Origin: an uncultured Slackia sp.
GTDB lineage: Bacteria; Actinomycetota; Coriobacteriia; Coriobacteriales; Eggerthellaceae
Length of the DNA stretch: 64,000 bases
Reading direction: 5' to 3'
Assembly (NCBI RefSeq): GCF_934630525.1
Contig: NZ_CAKTVX010000001.1
Span: 248,001-312,000 of the forward strand
Part shown: positions 25,876-34,875 of the stretch, in pieces
Numbering within the stretch: the first letter of the stretch is position 1
Layout: each line of letters opens with the position of its first letter
The notes under the pieces: model-generated
Told to the model about the DNA's origin: nothing
The model's input: only the letters and a program-made list of their open reading frames with translations
Database searches by the model: none
Made by a program: the position numbers and the translations under genes

Positions 25876-26100
25876 AACTTGGGGCCGTGGGTCTATGAGG
25901 CCATGGGTCTGTGAGACCGTGGGACCGTGGGCTCGTGGATCTGTGAGGACGTGAGGCCGTGGGCTCGTGGGCTCGTGGGGCCGTGGATTTGCGGTGCTGT
26001 GGAGCCGAGGCTGTGGGTCCGTGAGGCTGTTGGACTGTAGGGTCATGGACCGTGGGTCTGCGGAGCTATGAAGCTGATGCTGTGGGTCTGCGGAGCAAAC
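25876..26100. repeat. Degenerate GTGGG-type tandem repeat tract
   Basis: About 225 bases of strongly biased sequence built from variants of a unit near GTGGGCTCGTG / GTGGGTCTGTGAG, almost without long stretches of other composition. A long minus-strand open frame crosses it but is a consequence of the repeats. No gene called. Confidence 0.6.
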
Positions 26101-26155
26101 GTGCGCCTTTGGATAGTTGCCGCGTTCCGGGAAAGCCTGTTTCAGAGCGGGAAGC

Positions 26156-26411
26156 CTTTTATGACAGAAAGTGGCGCAATGGGGCCTCTCTGCAAGCTTG
26201 CAGACTGCTATTAGACCCTGAAAACGTGCTCTGATTGCGCTTTTGGGCCCATTTTGACCTTCGTGTGGCATTGAGACCGCGACTTTGAGGCCCCATTGTC
26301 GTGATTTCTGACAAAACAAGCCTGATTTAATGCATTCGGGCCCCATTGCGGCGATTTCTGACAAAGAAGGTTCGCCCCGTGCATTCGGGCCGCATGGCGG
26401 CAATCTCAGAC
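26156..26411. repeat. GGCCCCATTG repeat group, 50-bp spacing
   Basis: Direct copies of a unit near GGCCCCATTGCGGCGATTTC followed by TGACAAA lie at about 26289, 26339 and 26389, 50 bases apart, the second and third preceded by TGCATTCG. An inverted copy lies at 26157-26186. The stretch 25641-26629 is otherwise without a supported gene. Confidence 0.65.
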
Positions 26412-26547
26412 GCTTCTTTACAGAACGCAATTAATGTCCAGGGAGGCGGGGAGCGTAGCAGTTGGAAGCAGTTGAAATATTATTGGGCTCCGACCTGCGT
26501 CGATATTATTATCGTTGATCCAAGGGCAAAAATTTCGAAAAAAGTTC

Positions 26548-26576
26548 TTGCATTCGCTTGGGGAAGTCTGTAATAT
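26548..26576 (+). promoter_or_regulatory. Promoter of tRNA-Val/Gly/Cys/Gly cluster
   Basis: TTGCAT (26548-26553), 17 bases, TAATAT (26571-26576). Shares AGTTCTTGCATTC and the preceding A-rich tract with the second tRNA-Leu promoter. Confidence 0.65.
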
Positions 26577-26629
26577 ACCAACTCGCGCGGTTGAGCGGAA
26601 CGGAAACGAACCGAACAACCAAACGAAGT

Positions 26630-26704
<75 letters not shown>

Positions 26705-26708
26705 CTTC

Positions 26709-26784
<76 letters not shown>

Positions 26785-26792
26785 GTTCATTC

Positions 26793-26819
26793 GAAGCCCG
26801 TTTTCGGGCGGGCTTCTTT
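26793..26819 (+). terminator. Hairpin after tRNA-Gly copy 1
   Basis: Stem GAAGCCC / GGGCTTC with T run, between tRNA-Gly and tRNA-Cys. Confidence 0.7.
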
Positions 26820-26826
26820 TGATAAT

Positions 26827-26900
26827 GGCGAGATGGCCAAGTGGTAAGGCAGGGGCCTGCAAAGCCCTCACCACCGGTTCGAATCCGGTTCTCGCCTCCA
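26827..26900 (+). tRNA. tRNA-Cys (GCA)
   Basis: 74 nt with encoded CCA. Acceptor GGCGAGA / TCTCGCC, anticodon arm GGGGC-CTGCAAA-GCCCT. Confidence 0.95.
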
Positions 26901-26905
26901 TATTT

Positions 26906-26981
<76 letters not shown>

Positions 26982-26989
26982 GTCTTGTT

Positions 26990-27016
26990 GCGCCGTTCTA
27001 GCGAACGGCGCTTTTT
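26990..27016 (+). terminator. Terminator after tRNA-Gly copy 2
   Basis: Stem GCGCCGTTC / GAACGGCGC, TAGC loop, T5. A second copy occurs in the downstream repeat (about 27350-27377). Confidence 0.85.
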
Positions 27017-27041
27017 CGTATGAGACGACCGACGCTGCGCT

Positions 27042-27133
27042 CCATGCTGGGCGGCATCTTGCCCCTCAATCGTCGCTCGCGTACCGAAGTACGCTTCGCT
27101 CCTCTTTCAGGGCAATCTGCCCACTCAGCATGG
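27042..27133. repeat. Intergenic palindrome after tRNA cluster
   Basis: Imperfect long hairpin: CCATGCTG / CAGCATGG outer arms, TGCCC / GGGCA inner, enclosing GCTCGCGTACCGAAGTACGC, the same 20-base core as in the ffh-gap palindrome. Confidence 0.65.
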
Positions 27134-27241
27134 CGCTCGCTGCCTTTGCTGCGAATGCGGCTCTTCGGAATCCAACCTGCAACTCTGGTCTGAAGGGGGC
27201 ACGGAGCGGGGCTCGAACCGATGAGGTGGAATTCTGTCAAG

Positions 27242-27265
27242 AAAACCGCCCAGTGGGCGGTTTTT
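27242..27265 (+). terminator. Orphan terminator in the tRNA-Gly repeat interval
   Basis: AAAACCGCC / GGCGGTTTT stem with T run; the flanks both carry GGAATTC. No gene precedes it, consistent with a leftover of a lost element. Confidence 0.6.
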
Positions 27266-27321
27266 AGGAATTCGCCCGAAGGCTTTAGCCTGAGGGGTAG
27301 GGGCGCGCGAAGCGCGTCCAT

Positions 27322-27384
27322 GAGCCCGTTGTCCGCTCCAGTCTTTGTTGCGCCGTTCTAACGAACGGCGCTTTTTTGTATGAG
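27322..27384 (+). repeat. Duplicated tRNA-Gly 3' end and terminator
   Basis: 63 bases matching 26962-27024 with four differences (one deletion, one insertion, two substitutions). It covers the last 18-19 tRNA bases with CCA plus the terminator. An inverted 13-base piece of the same T-arm (CGGGGCTCGAACC) is at 27207-27219. This is the form left by site-specific insertion at a tRNA 3' end. No other gene lies in 26982-27539. Confidence 0.75.
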
Positions 27385-27539
27385 GCTGCGAGGATGACTC
27401 CCCTCATCCATTCACCTTTATCGAGTGCCTTTCTACGCGTCGCGTAGCAGATTGCTCTGCTTTCTTTTCTGAGGCGTGCTACTATGCTCATTTGCCGCAT
27501 AGACAGTGCGGCGAAGCTTCTCGAGCAGAAAGGTTGAGA

Positions 27540-28859
27540 GTGGATACGTTCTTCAAGATTTCCGAGCGCAATTCTTCGGTCGGAAATGAGGTCATCGGCG
27601 GCCTCACGACATTCCTTGCGATGTCGTACATCATCGCCGTTAACCCACAGATGCTTGTTGCGGCGGGCATGCCGTTTGAAGCGGCGCTTACCGCAACGTG
27701 CATCGGCGCAGCCATCATGACGATCGCCATGGGCCTTATCGCCAACCGTCCCGTTGCTTTGGCATCTGGCATGGGCATCAACGCCATCGTCGCTTATACC
27801 CTGTGCCTGGGCGGCGTAAACGTCGACTGGCGCGTTGCTATGGCCATCGTTATGCTCGAGGGCGTGGTTATCTTCATCTTGGTCGCGTGCGGCCTTCGTA
27901 AGGCGGTCATGGACGCTATTCCGGCCAGCCTGCGACACGCTATCGGCATTGGTATCGGCTTGTTCATCGCGTTTATCGGCCTGAAGGGCGGCGGCGTTAT
28001 CGTCTCGAGCGAATCGACCCTTCTTACGCTTGGCGATCTGTCTTCGCCCGTTGCCATTGTCTCGATCGTTGCTATTGCAATTGCCGTTATTCTGCAGGTG
28101 CTCAACGTGAAGGGCGGCCTGCTCATTTCCATCGTTGCAGCGACGATCATCGGTATTCCGCTGGGCGTAACGCCGCTGCCGACGTCGTGGAACTTCGGCT
28201 TGGATTTCTCGGCTTTTGCGGCCCCGTTCCAAACCATTCCTGGCACCGACACCATGGCAATCGTTCAGGTGTTCCTGCAGCCTGCATTGCTGCTCTTCGT
28301 ATTCTCGTTGCTTATGAGCGACTTCTTCGACACCATGGGCACGGTTGTTGCCGTTGGCCAGCGCGGCGAGTTCGCCGACAAAGATGGCAACGTTGACGAC
28401 ATCCAGCCCATTCTTATGGTCGACTCCGCGGCTGCTGCGGTAGGCGGTTTCTGCGGCGCGAGCTCCATCACCACGTTCGTCGAATCGGCTTCGGGCGCTG
28501 CAGCTGGTGCTCGCACGGGCCTCTCCAACATCGTCGTGGGCCTGCTGTTCGTTGTGTTCGCGTTCTTTGCGCCTGTCATTGGCATGGTGTCGTCTTCGGC
28601 TACCTGCGGCGCGCTTGTCGTTGTGGGTTATCTCATGCTTTCCGACGTCGTGCATATCGATTGGGAGAACATTGAGCATGCGTTCCCGGCGTTTGCGTGC
28701 ATCATGGGTATTCCCATGACGTATTCCATCACGAATGGCATCGGCTTCGGCTTTATCTCCTACGTGGTCATTATGCTCGTGACTGGCAGGGCCAAGGAAG
28801 TCAAGCCGCTCATGTTGGTTGCCTCGCTCGCGTTCTTGCTCATGTTTATTCTTGCGTAA
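27540..28859 (+). CDS. AzgA-type purine permease (NCS2/COG2252)
   Basis: Imports purine bases (hypoxanthine, guanine or adenine in characterised relatives), probably with protons. 439 residues, about 12-14 membrane helices. The start NEVIGGLTTFLAMSYIIAVNP and ALASGMGINA match the AzgA/PbuG branch, as do DFFDTMGT and GASSITTFVESASG. GTG 27540 is chosen for the AGAAAGG upstream; the frame extends further without a binding site. No purine riboswitch was recognised in the leader. Confidence 0.9.
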   Translation: MDTFFKISERNSSVGNEVIGGLTTFLAMSYIIAVNPQMLVAAGMPFEAALTATCIGAAIMTIAMGLIANRPVALASGMGINAIVAYTLCLGGVNVDWRVAMAIVMLEGVVIFILVACGLRKAVMDAIPASLRHAIGIGIGLFIAFIGLKGGGVIVSSESTLLTLGDLSSPVAIVSIVAIAIAVILQVLNVKGGLLISIVAATIIGIPLGVTPLPTSWNFGLDFSAFAAPFQTIPGTDTMAIVQVFLQPALLLFVFSLLMSDFFDTMGTVVAVGQRGEFADKDGNVDDIQPILMVDSAAAAVGGFCGASSITTFVESASGAAAGARTGLSNIVVGLLFVVFAFFAPVIGMVSSSATCGALVVVGYLMLSDVVHIDWENIEHAFPAFACIMGIPMTYSITNGIGFGFISYVVIMLVTGRAKEVKPLMLVASLAFLLMFILA

Positions 28860-28878
28860 GGTCATCTATCGCATAACG

Positions 28879-28913
28879 AGAACGGCTCCCTCTATGGAGG
28901 GAGCCGTTCTTTT
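28879..28913 (+). terminator. Terminator after purine permease
   Basis: 14-bp perfect stem AGAACGGCTCCCTC with its complement, TATG loop, T run. Confidence 0.9.
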
Positions 28914-29027
28914 GCTGGGATGCATATGCGGCGTTGAACTTGTTAAGCACTACGAGCATTTAACAGGTCTCGCTCGGCGCATCGCCGTGAACGGCCCACG
29001 CGCGGTTTTCTGGCTTGTCATGAAATC

Positions 29028-29067
29028 AAACGGCCTGCCAACCTTTGGATATGGTTGGCAGGCCGTT
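29028..29067. terminator. Bidirectional terminator before yfcE
   Basis: AAACGGCCTGCCAACC / GGTTGGCAGGCCGTTT with a 9-base loop and flanking A and T runs. It can end both the plus-strand transcript and the minus-strand phosphodiesterase gene. Confidence 0.85.
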
Positions 29068-29089
29068 TTCGTGTCGCGCTGGGTGTCGC

Positions 29090-29629
29090 TTACAGCAGAA
29101 TGCGGTGGGTAAAGGTTTTGTCGTCGAAAATGCCGAAGCTGTGAGAGCCGTCTTTCGGGATGGATACGCTGCCTGGGTTGAACAGCCACACGCCGGTGTG
29201 GTGCACATCGCGCTCGTTCACCTTGATATGCGTGTGTCCGAACAGGAATGCGCTTCCTTTCGGCAATTTCGGCATGTTGTTGACGCTGTTATGCAGCCCG
29301 CTTCCGAATACATGGCCATGCGTGCAGAACAGGCGCATGCCGTCAGCGAAGACGAGCGCGTAATCGCTCATGCAGGGGAACTCGAGCATCATCTGGTCGA
29401 CTTCTGCGTCGCAATTGCCGCGCGCGGCCACAATGGAACCCGCGCGCTCGTTGAGCATGGCGGCAACGCTTTTGGGGTCGTAGCCCTCGGGTTCTTCGTT
29501 TCGTGGTCCGTGATACAAAATGTCGCCGAGCAAAATAATCTCGTCGGCTCGCTCCTCGTCGGCCGCTTTCAAGAACTTTTCGCACCATTTCGCAGAACCG
29601 TGAATGTCTGAAGCGATTGCGAGCCTCAT
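29090..29629 (-). CDS. yfcE: Metallophosphoesterase, YfcE-like phosphodiesterase
   Basis: 179 residues, as E. coli YfcE. Calcineurin-like metal motifs in order: ASDIHGS, LGDILYHGPRNEEPEGY, ARGNCDAEVDQ, THGHVFG, FGHTHIK, FNPGSVSIPK. The family hydrolyses phosphodiester model substrates; the natural substrate is unsettled. ATG 29629 follows AAAGGA. Confidence 0.92.
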   Translation of the reverse strand: MRLAIASDIHGSAKWCEKFLKAADEERADEIILLGDILYHGPRNEEPEGYDPKSVAAMLNERAGSIVAARGNCDAEVDQMMLEFPCMSDYALVFADGMRLFCTHGHVFGSGLHNSVNNMPKLPKGSAFLFGHTHIKVNERDVHHTGVWLFNPGSVSIPKDGSHSFGIFDDKTFTHRILL

Positions 29630-29682
29630 GGGTGTTCCTTTCCTTGTCGAGAGGTGAGTTGCCTTTTCATTATGCGCATTAG

Positions 29683-29718
29683 GCCGCCGCTTCGGGCTCA
29701 CGATTCCGAAGCGGCGGC
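29683..29718. other. 13-bp stem-loop
   Basis: GCCGCCGCTTCGG / CCGAAGCGGCGGC with a 10-base loop between yfcE and the amidohydrolase gene. A second imperfect hairpin near 29807-29830 (AAAGCC / GGCCTTTT) probably ends the amidohydrolase transcript. Nothing else supported in 29630-29839. Confidence 0.5.
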
Positions 29719-29839
29719 TGGTGTGCGTGTTTTTCGGTGGCTGTTGAGCACGTTGCCGAAGGGTGGCGTTTCCGCTCTATTCCCTTGTGCCGCGTTTCAC
29801 GAAAAAGCCAAGCGGCCTTTTCGCGTTTGCTGTCGGCCT

Positions 29840-31225
29840 TTATTCCTTCGCGCCGCGTTTCGCAAAGGGGTTGAGCGACTTCTTTTCGCCCGCGATATTC
29901 CATTCGCTCACGAACGGGTCGTTGTCGAGGCCGTCCATAATGCCATCGAGCCCGGCGTCGATCTTGGGCAGGTGCTTCGCCTTGTATTTCACCGGCTTGC
30001 CGGCCATGTAGACTTGTTCAACGTTGCGCAGCGCGCAAAGATCGTCGAGTGGGTTTACGTCGAGCACGATGAAGTCGGCGCTTTTGCCCGTTTCGATGGA
30101 GCCGGTTTCGTTGGCCACGCCCAGCAGTTGCGCGTTCTTGAGCGTCGCGGTATGCAGCGCGAATTCGGACGTCACGCCGGTATGGCGCTGGAAATACACC
30201 ACTTCGCGCCACATATCGTAGTGCGTGACGAACGGGCAGGCGGAATCGGTGCCCAGGCCTACGGGAATGCCATTGGCAAGCGCCTGACGCGTCGCGGTGG
30301 CGACGCCTTCGTAGACGACGCGGCCGTTGACTTTCTGCACATGGGTAGAGTGCGTTTTCTCGGGCGAAAGCACCGCGAAGGGGAGTGCCGGCGAGAGGGT
30401 GCAGGTAAGCGACGAGGCGTTGCCGAGCCCGTTTTTCTTGAACAGCTTCAGAAGCTCGTCGGTAAGGGGCGCGCCATGCTCGATGGTGTCGACGCCCGCT
30501 TTCAATCCAACCTCGACGCCTTCCGTGCTTTCAATATGGGCTGAGGTGCGAAGCCCGAGCTTATGCGCTTCGTCGCACGCTGCCTGCGCGATATCGAGCG
30601 GCATGCGCAAAACGCCCGGCTCGCCTTCGACTTCGGCATCGAAAACGCCGCCCGTGATAAAAAGCTTGATTTGATCGGCGCCATTGCTGAAGTGCTCATG
30701 AACGAGCGCGCGCCCCTCTTCGGGGGTCGTTGCTTTTTTCGCGAAGAAGCGCGCATGGCCTTCGGGAACAGTGATGCCGCAGCCCGATGCGATAAGGCGC
30801 GGACCTTGGAATTTGCCCGATTTGATTTGGTCGCGCACTTGGATATCGGCATACCCGGGGTCGCCGACGCTGCGCACGGTGGTTACGCCGCTTGCGAGCT
30901 GGTTTTTCAGCGAAGCCTTCAGCATGTGGCGCAAAATCGCCATGCCGACGGGATTGCCCGTGACTTTTTGAACCGCCCCTTCGGCGTTGCTCGAACTGCG
31001 GGGCGTACCGTCGCCAACCAGGTGAACGTGCATATTGATGAGTCCAGGCATGAGGTACTTGCCTTGCAAATCGACGATTTGCTCGCCGCCGCGCATTTTT
31101 ACTTTGGCGGTGGGGCCGACCTCGACGATTTTGCCCTCGTCATCGACGAGAACCGTCGTGTCGGGCGCGGGCTTCATTTTTTCTGTGCCGTCGAGCACCG
31201 TGGCGTGGATGAATGCGTAAGACAT
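29840..31225 (-). CDS. Amidohydrolase (imidazolonepropionase/prolidase-like)
   Basis: 461 residues. Metal-dependent hydrolase with the beta-sandwich start (LDGTEKM, GKIVEVGP), HxH in LINMHVHLVGDG, later histidines in TSAHIES and TIEHGAPL, and GLGTDSACPF. This subgroup cleaves cyclic amides or dipeptides; substrate not predictable. No signal peptide, so cytoplasmic. ATG 31225 follows GGAGGA. Confidence 0.88.
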   Translation of the reverse strand: MSYAFIHATVLDGTEKMKPAPDTTVLVDDEGKIVEVGPTAKVKMRGGEQIVDLQGKYLMPGLINMHVHLVGDGTPRSSSNAEGAVQKVTGNPVGMAILRHMLKASLKNQLASGVTTVRSVGDPGYADIQVRDQIKSGKFQGPRLIASGCGITVPEGHARFFAKKATTPEEGRALVHEHFSNGADQIKLFITGGVFDAEVEGEPGVLRMPLDIAQAACDEAHKLGLRTSAHIESTEGVEVGLKAGVDTIEHGAPLTDELLKLFKKNGLGNASSLTCTLSPALPFAVLSPEKTHSTHVQKVNGRVVYEGVATATRQALANGIPVGLGTDSACPFVTHYDMWREVVYFQRHTGVTSEFALHTATLKNAQLLGVANETGSIETGKSADFIVLDVNPLDDLCALRNVEQVYMAGKPVKYKAKHLPKIDAGLDGIMDGLDNDPFVSEWNIAGEKKSLNPFAKRGAKE

Positions 31226-31340
31226 AAGCTATCCTCCTTGAATCGCGTTACTTGGATTGTATCCCCTGCGGCATATTGTTGCAGCGATGAACTATCGTTT
31301 TTGCCTTTTCGTTGCTCTCTTCCCAATTAATACCTATAAA

Positions 31341-31372
31341 CCTATTGCATAAATAGGGAAATAGAATAATAA
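31341..31372 (+). promoter_or_regulatory. Promoter and candidate operator of cystine transporter
   Basis: TTGCAT (31345-31350), 16 bases, TAATAA (31367-31372). The palindrome CCTATTGCATAAATAGG (31341-31357) covers the -35 box and could be a repressor site. Confidence 0.5.
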
Positions 31373-31427
31373 TGCAGAACCATCCTAATCAAAGGGGCCT
31401 CGGCTCCATGTTTCAAGGGGGGACGCT

Positions 31428-32840
31428 ATGTCGTTTGGAACCGTCGCGTCGACGGTGGTGGTGCTCGCGATTCTCGTTGGCCTCATCGCCTTCCTCGCAT
31501 TTTTGAAGAAGAAGGGCATGAGCTTCACGTTCCGCGTGTTCACAGCGCTTGGTTTGGGCGTGGTGTTCGGCGCGGGCATCCAGCTCGTGCTCGGGCTCGG
31601 CACCGATGCGACCAAGACGGCGCTCGATTGGATGAGCATCGTGGGCCAGGGTTACATCAACTTGCTGAAGATGCTCGTTATGCCTTTGGTGTTCGTGGCC
31701 ATTGTCGGCGCCTTCACGCGCGCTGAAGTGACCGATAACCTTGGCAAGATTGGCGCGGTCGTGCTCGTCGTGCTGCTCGCGACGGTCGCCATCGCGGCAA
31801 TCGTTGGCTGGGCGGTTATCGCGTTTTCCGGCCTGGCGGGCGCAAGCTTTGCCGATGGCACGGTGGACCCGACCAAGCTCGCAACCCTTCAAGACAAGCA
31901 GGAAACCGTTGCCGCGCTCACCATTCCGCAGGAGCTGCTCAGCTTCATTCCGACGAACGTATTCGCCGATTTCACCGGAAGCCGCTCCACATCCACCATC
32001 GCGGTCGTTATTTTCTCGGCAATCGTGGGCGTCGCATATTTGAAGCTGCGCGATAAAGATTCCGAGCAGGCTGAATTCTTCAAGAAGTTCATCGATGCGC
32101 TGTACGGCATCGTCATGCGTATCGTGAATATGGTTCTTTCGCTCACTCCTTACGGCGTGCTCGCCCTTATCGCGAGCTTCATGGCGAAGAGCGATTTCGC
32201 TGCCGTGCTCGACTTGGGCAAGTTCGTGATCGTTTCCTATATTGCTCTGATCACGGTGTTCATCGTGCACCTCATCATCGTGGCGGCGAATCGCGTGAGC
32301 CCGATTACGTACGTGAAGAAGGCATTCCCCGTTTTGAGCTTCGCGTTCGTTTCTCGTACGAGCGCCGGTGCGTTGCCCATGAATATCGAAACGCAGCGCC
32401 ATGCGCTCGGCGTCGATTCTGCTACGGCGAATTTCGCGGCAAGCTTCGGCATGTCGATTGGCCAGAATGGCTGCGCGGGCATTTATCCCGCCATGCTTGC
32501 CACGATCATCGCCCCGACGGTTGGCATTAACGTGTTCTCGCCAGAATTCGTGGTTATGCTCGTCGCGGTCATCGTCGTGAGCTCATTCGGCATCGCCGGC
32601 GTTGGCGGCGGCGCGACGTTCGCATCGCTCATCGTGCTGGGCACCCTGGGCCTGCCTATCGAAATCGTGGGCATTCTCGCTTCCGTTGAGCCGCTCATCG
32701 ATATGGGCCGCACGGCGCTCAATGTGAGCGATTCCATGGTTGCGGGAATTACGTCGTCCCACGTCAATGGCGGCTTCAATCGCGATGTGTTCAATGATTC
32801 CGAAGCTCAGGTGAGTTCCGCGGGTGCCATTGAGGCGTAA
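31428..32840 (+). CDS. tcyP: L-cystine uptake transporter (TcyP/YdjN type, DAACS family)
   Basis: 470 residues, about 8-10 membrane segments plus re-entrant loops. The transport core SRTSAGALPMNIETQRH, FGMSIGQNGCAGIYPAML and SSFGIAGVGGGATF match the sodium-dependent cystine branch rather than glutamate carriers. Supplies cystine sulfur, consistent with the cysK / desulfurase genes further on. ATG 31428 follows AAGGGGGG. Confidence 0.9.
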   Translation: MSFGTVASTVVVLAILVGLIAFLAFLKKKGMSFTFRVFTALGLGVVFGAGIQLVLGLGTDATKTALDWMSIVGQGYINLLKMLVMPLVFVAIVGAFTRAEVTDNLGKIGAVVLVVLLATVAIAAIVGWAVIAFSGLAGASFADGTVDPTKLATLQDKQETVAALTIPQELLSFIPTNVFADFTGSRSTSTIAVVIFSAIVGVAYLKLRDKDSEQAEFFKKFIDALYGIVMRIVNMVLSLTPYGVLALIASFMAKSDFAAVLDLGKFVIVSYIALITVFIVHLIIVAANRVSPITYVKKAFPVLSFAFVSRTSAGALPMNIETQRHALGVDSATANFAASFGMSIGQNGCAGIYPAMLATIIAPTVGINVFSPEFVVMLVAVIVVSSFGIAGVGGGATFASLIVLGTLGLPIEIVGILASVEPLIDMGRTALNVSDSMVAGITSSHVNGGFNRDVFNDSEAQVSSAGAIEA

Positions 32841-32885
32841 ATTCATCCTTTATTTCGTTAGGTGAACGTTTGTTGACGCCGCTTC

Positions 32886-32917
32886 GCCCCGTCCGGAGTT
32901 TTCCGGACGGGGCTTTA
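32886..32917 (+). terminator. Terminator after tcyP
   Basis: 11-bp stem GCCCCGTCCGG / CCGGACGGGGC, 6-base loop, T-rich tail. Confidence 0.85.
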
Positions 32918-32979
32918 TAATTCCATGTGTTTATGCATTTCGCTCCATGGGGGCGTTGAAAGGGGATTTTCGCTTCGTT

Positions 32980-34848
32980 ATGTCGAACGTATTTGTGAAT
33001 AACGCGCTTACCAGGACTATTGGCCAATGGTGGAACCGCTTGCTCGGTGCCGCGAAAGATGGCTCGTTTTCCGATCAGGACGAGATGTATGCGTCGCACC
33101 GCACATCGCGCGACTACATTTGCAATATGTTCGGCATCGCCACGTGGGGCATGGTTTTCCCCGTGCTCACCGTCGTTATCACGCAGCTCACGAACGCCGA
33201 GCTTGCGGGTATGTTTTCGCTTGCGTTCATCACCGCTACGTTGCTTATGATGATCGGCAATTACGGCGTGCGCACCTATCAGGTTTCCGATATCGATGAG
33301 CGCCATTCGTTTGCCGATTATGAGGTGAACCGTTTCATTACCTGCGCGCTCATGATGGTTGTTGGCGTGGGATACTGCATGGTGCGCGGCTATGGCGGAG
33401 ACATGCTCACCATTTCGATCGGCGTGTATTTCTATCGCATGATCGATGCGCTCGCCGATGTGTATGAGGGCCGCTTGCAGCAACAAGACAAGTTCTATCT
33501 TGCGGGCATCTCGCAGGCTGTGCGTTCGGTTCTCGTGGTGGTTCTTTTCTCGCTTGCGTTGCTTATTACGCGCAATGTGGGCGTCGCGAGCATCGCCATG
33601 GCTGTGGTCGCGGCGTTGACGTTCGTTTTCCTCACTTTCCCTTTGGGGCTTATCGAAACGCCGAAATCGCCGCGCTGCACTTTTGAGAACATCGTGGTTA
33701 TTTTCAAGCAGTGCTTCCCGCTCTTTCTGGCGGTGTTCCTGTTCAACCTTATCGAGAGCATGCCGAAGTTTGTGATGGAAGGCGTGCTTCCTTACGACAG
33801 CCAGCTGTATTTCAACGCGCTGTATTTCCCAGCGCAGGGCATTATGCTCGCGATTCAGCTGGTATATAAGCCGCTGCTTGTGCGACTTACGAAGGAATGG
33901 GCCGACCCGAGCCGCCGTAAGCGATTCGATTTGGCGTTCTTGGCTATGATGGGCGTTGTGCTTGCATTCACGGGCGTGACGGCCGTTCTTATGGGCTGGA
34001 TCGGCATACCTCTTATGAGCTGGATTTACGGCTTGGATTTCGAGCCCTATCGAGGCTTGGCCTACGTCATGGTCGCTGCTGGCGGCGTGACCGCTGCAGT
34101 CGACTTCCTGTATCAGGTCATTACCGTGCTGCGTCGCCAGGGTGACGTTACGAAGCTTTATTTCATCACGTTCGGCTTCTCGGTTTTCGTGCCCATTTTG
34201 CTCATCAATTTCACGGGCTTGCCGGGTGCTGTAATCGGCTACCTCATCGTTATGGCGATTCTTCTTTCGCTGCTCGCCATGGAATACATCACGATTCGCG
34301 TGCAGTTCAGCCATGGCGCGGTGTGGCAAGAAGACGACGAGGCTTCGGGTCGCACGCCGACGTTGCCCGTGAACCCCGCTATGTCGGGTCGTATCGATAT
34401 CTCTCAGGCAGATGCGCTGCGAATTCGCCAGAAAACGAAGAAGGCCATGCACAGCGCTCGCGAGCAGGTTAAAACGGGCAAAACGAACGTGGTTCGCTCG
34501 CGTGGGTCGCATGCGGAATCGGCCGATGGGCCGGCTCGAACGACTCGTGTGCGCGGCTATAACGGGCAAACCTCGCAGCGCGTGCGCGTTTCGGGAGCTA
34601 CCGTCGCCTCTTCGAGGGCTTCTTCCGACGCCGAAGCACGCGAGCGCGAGCGAAAGGCGCGCGTTCGTGCCCAGCTTATGGAACAGGCTGCGAAAGAGAA
34701 GCAACGCGCTTCCGAAGTGAGAGAATATGAAGACGACACGCAGGCGCTCGCCGGCAGGCACGCATCGCGCCAGCGAGTCGTGCATACGCGGCCTTCGAAG
34801 AACGCATCGAGCCGCGGCCGCGATACGCGCGGCAAGCATCAGCGTTAA
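32980..34848 (+). CDS. MATE/Wzx-like flippase with basic C-terminal tail
   Basis: 622 residues. Residues up to about 460 contain some 12-14 membrane helices in the pattern of polysaccharide exporters (MSNVFVNNALTRTIGQWWNR at the start). The last about 160 residues are hydrophilic, Arg/Ser/Ala-rich and probably disordered in the cytoplasm. It may flip an undecaprenyl-linked glycan, but no glycosyltransferase genes are adjacent. Start uncertain: ATG 32980 or 32947; a GAAAGGGG lies 13 bases before the former. Confidence 0.75.
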   Translation: MSNVFVNNALTRTIGQWWNRLLGAAKDGSFSDQDEMYASHRTSRDYICNMFGIATWGMVFPVLTVVITQLTNAELAGMFSLAFITATLLMMIGNYGVRTYQVSDIDERHSFADYEVNRFITCALMMVVGVGYCMVRGYGGDMLTISIGVYFYRMIDALADVYEGRLQQQDKFYLAGISQAVRSVLVVVLFSLALLITRNVGVASIAMAVVAALTFVFLTFPLGLIETPKSPRCTFENIVVIFKQCFPLFLAVFLFNLIESMPKFVMEGVLPYDSQLYFNALYFPAQGIMLAIQLVYKPLLVRLTKEWADPSRRKRFDLAFLAMMGVVLAFTGVTAVLMGWIGIPLMSWIYGLDFEPYRGLAYVMVAAGGVTAAVDFLYQVITVLRRQGDVTKLYFITFGFSVFVPILLINFTGLPGAVIGYLIVMAILLSLLAMEYITIRVQFSHGAVWQEDDEASGRTPTLPVNPAMSGRIDISQADALRIRQKTKKAMHSAREQVKTGKTNVVRSRGSHAESADGPARTTRVRGYNGQTSQRVRVSGATVASSRASSDAEARERERKARVRAQLMEQAAKEKQRASEVREYEDDTQALAGRHASRQRVVHTRPSKNASSRGRDTRGKHQR

Positions 34849-34875
34849 ATTCGTAAGCCTCGCAGGAAGGAACAC

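Noticed and set aside
26156..26411. Possible CRISPR array
   Set aside because: Repeats are only three to four, diverged, partly inverted and lack cas genes or uniform spacers.
25861..26430. A 189-codon minus-strand open frame across the repeat tract
   Set aside because: It is made of low-complexity Pro/His/Arg/Thr repeats produced by the GTGGG tract and shows no binding site or domain; treated as non-coding.
27390..27539. Purine riboswitch before the AzgA-type permease
   Set aside because: The conserved junction and loop-loop sequences of purine riboswitches were not found.
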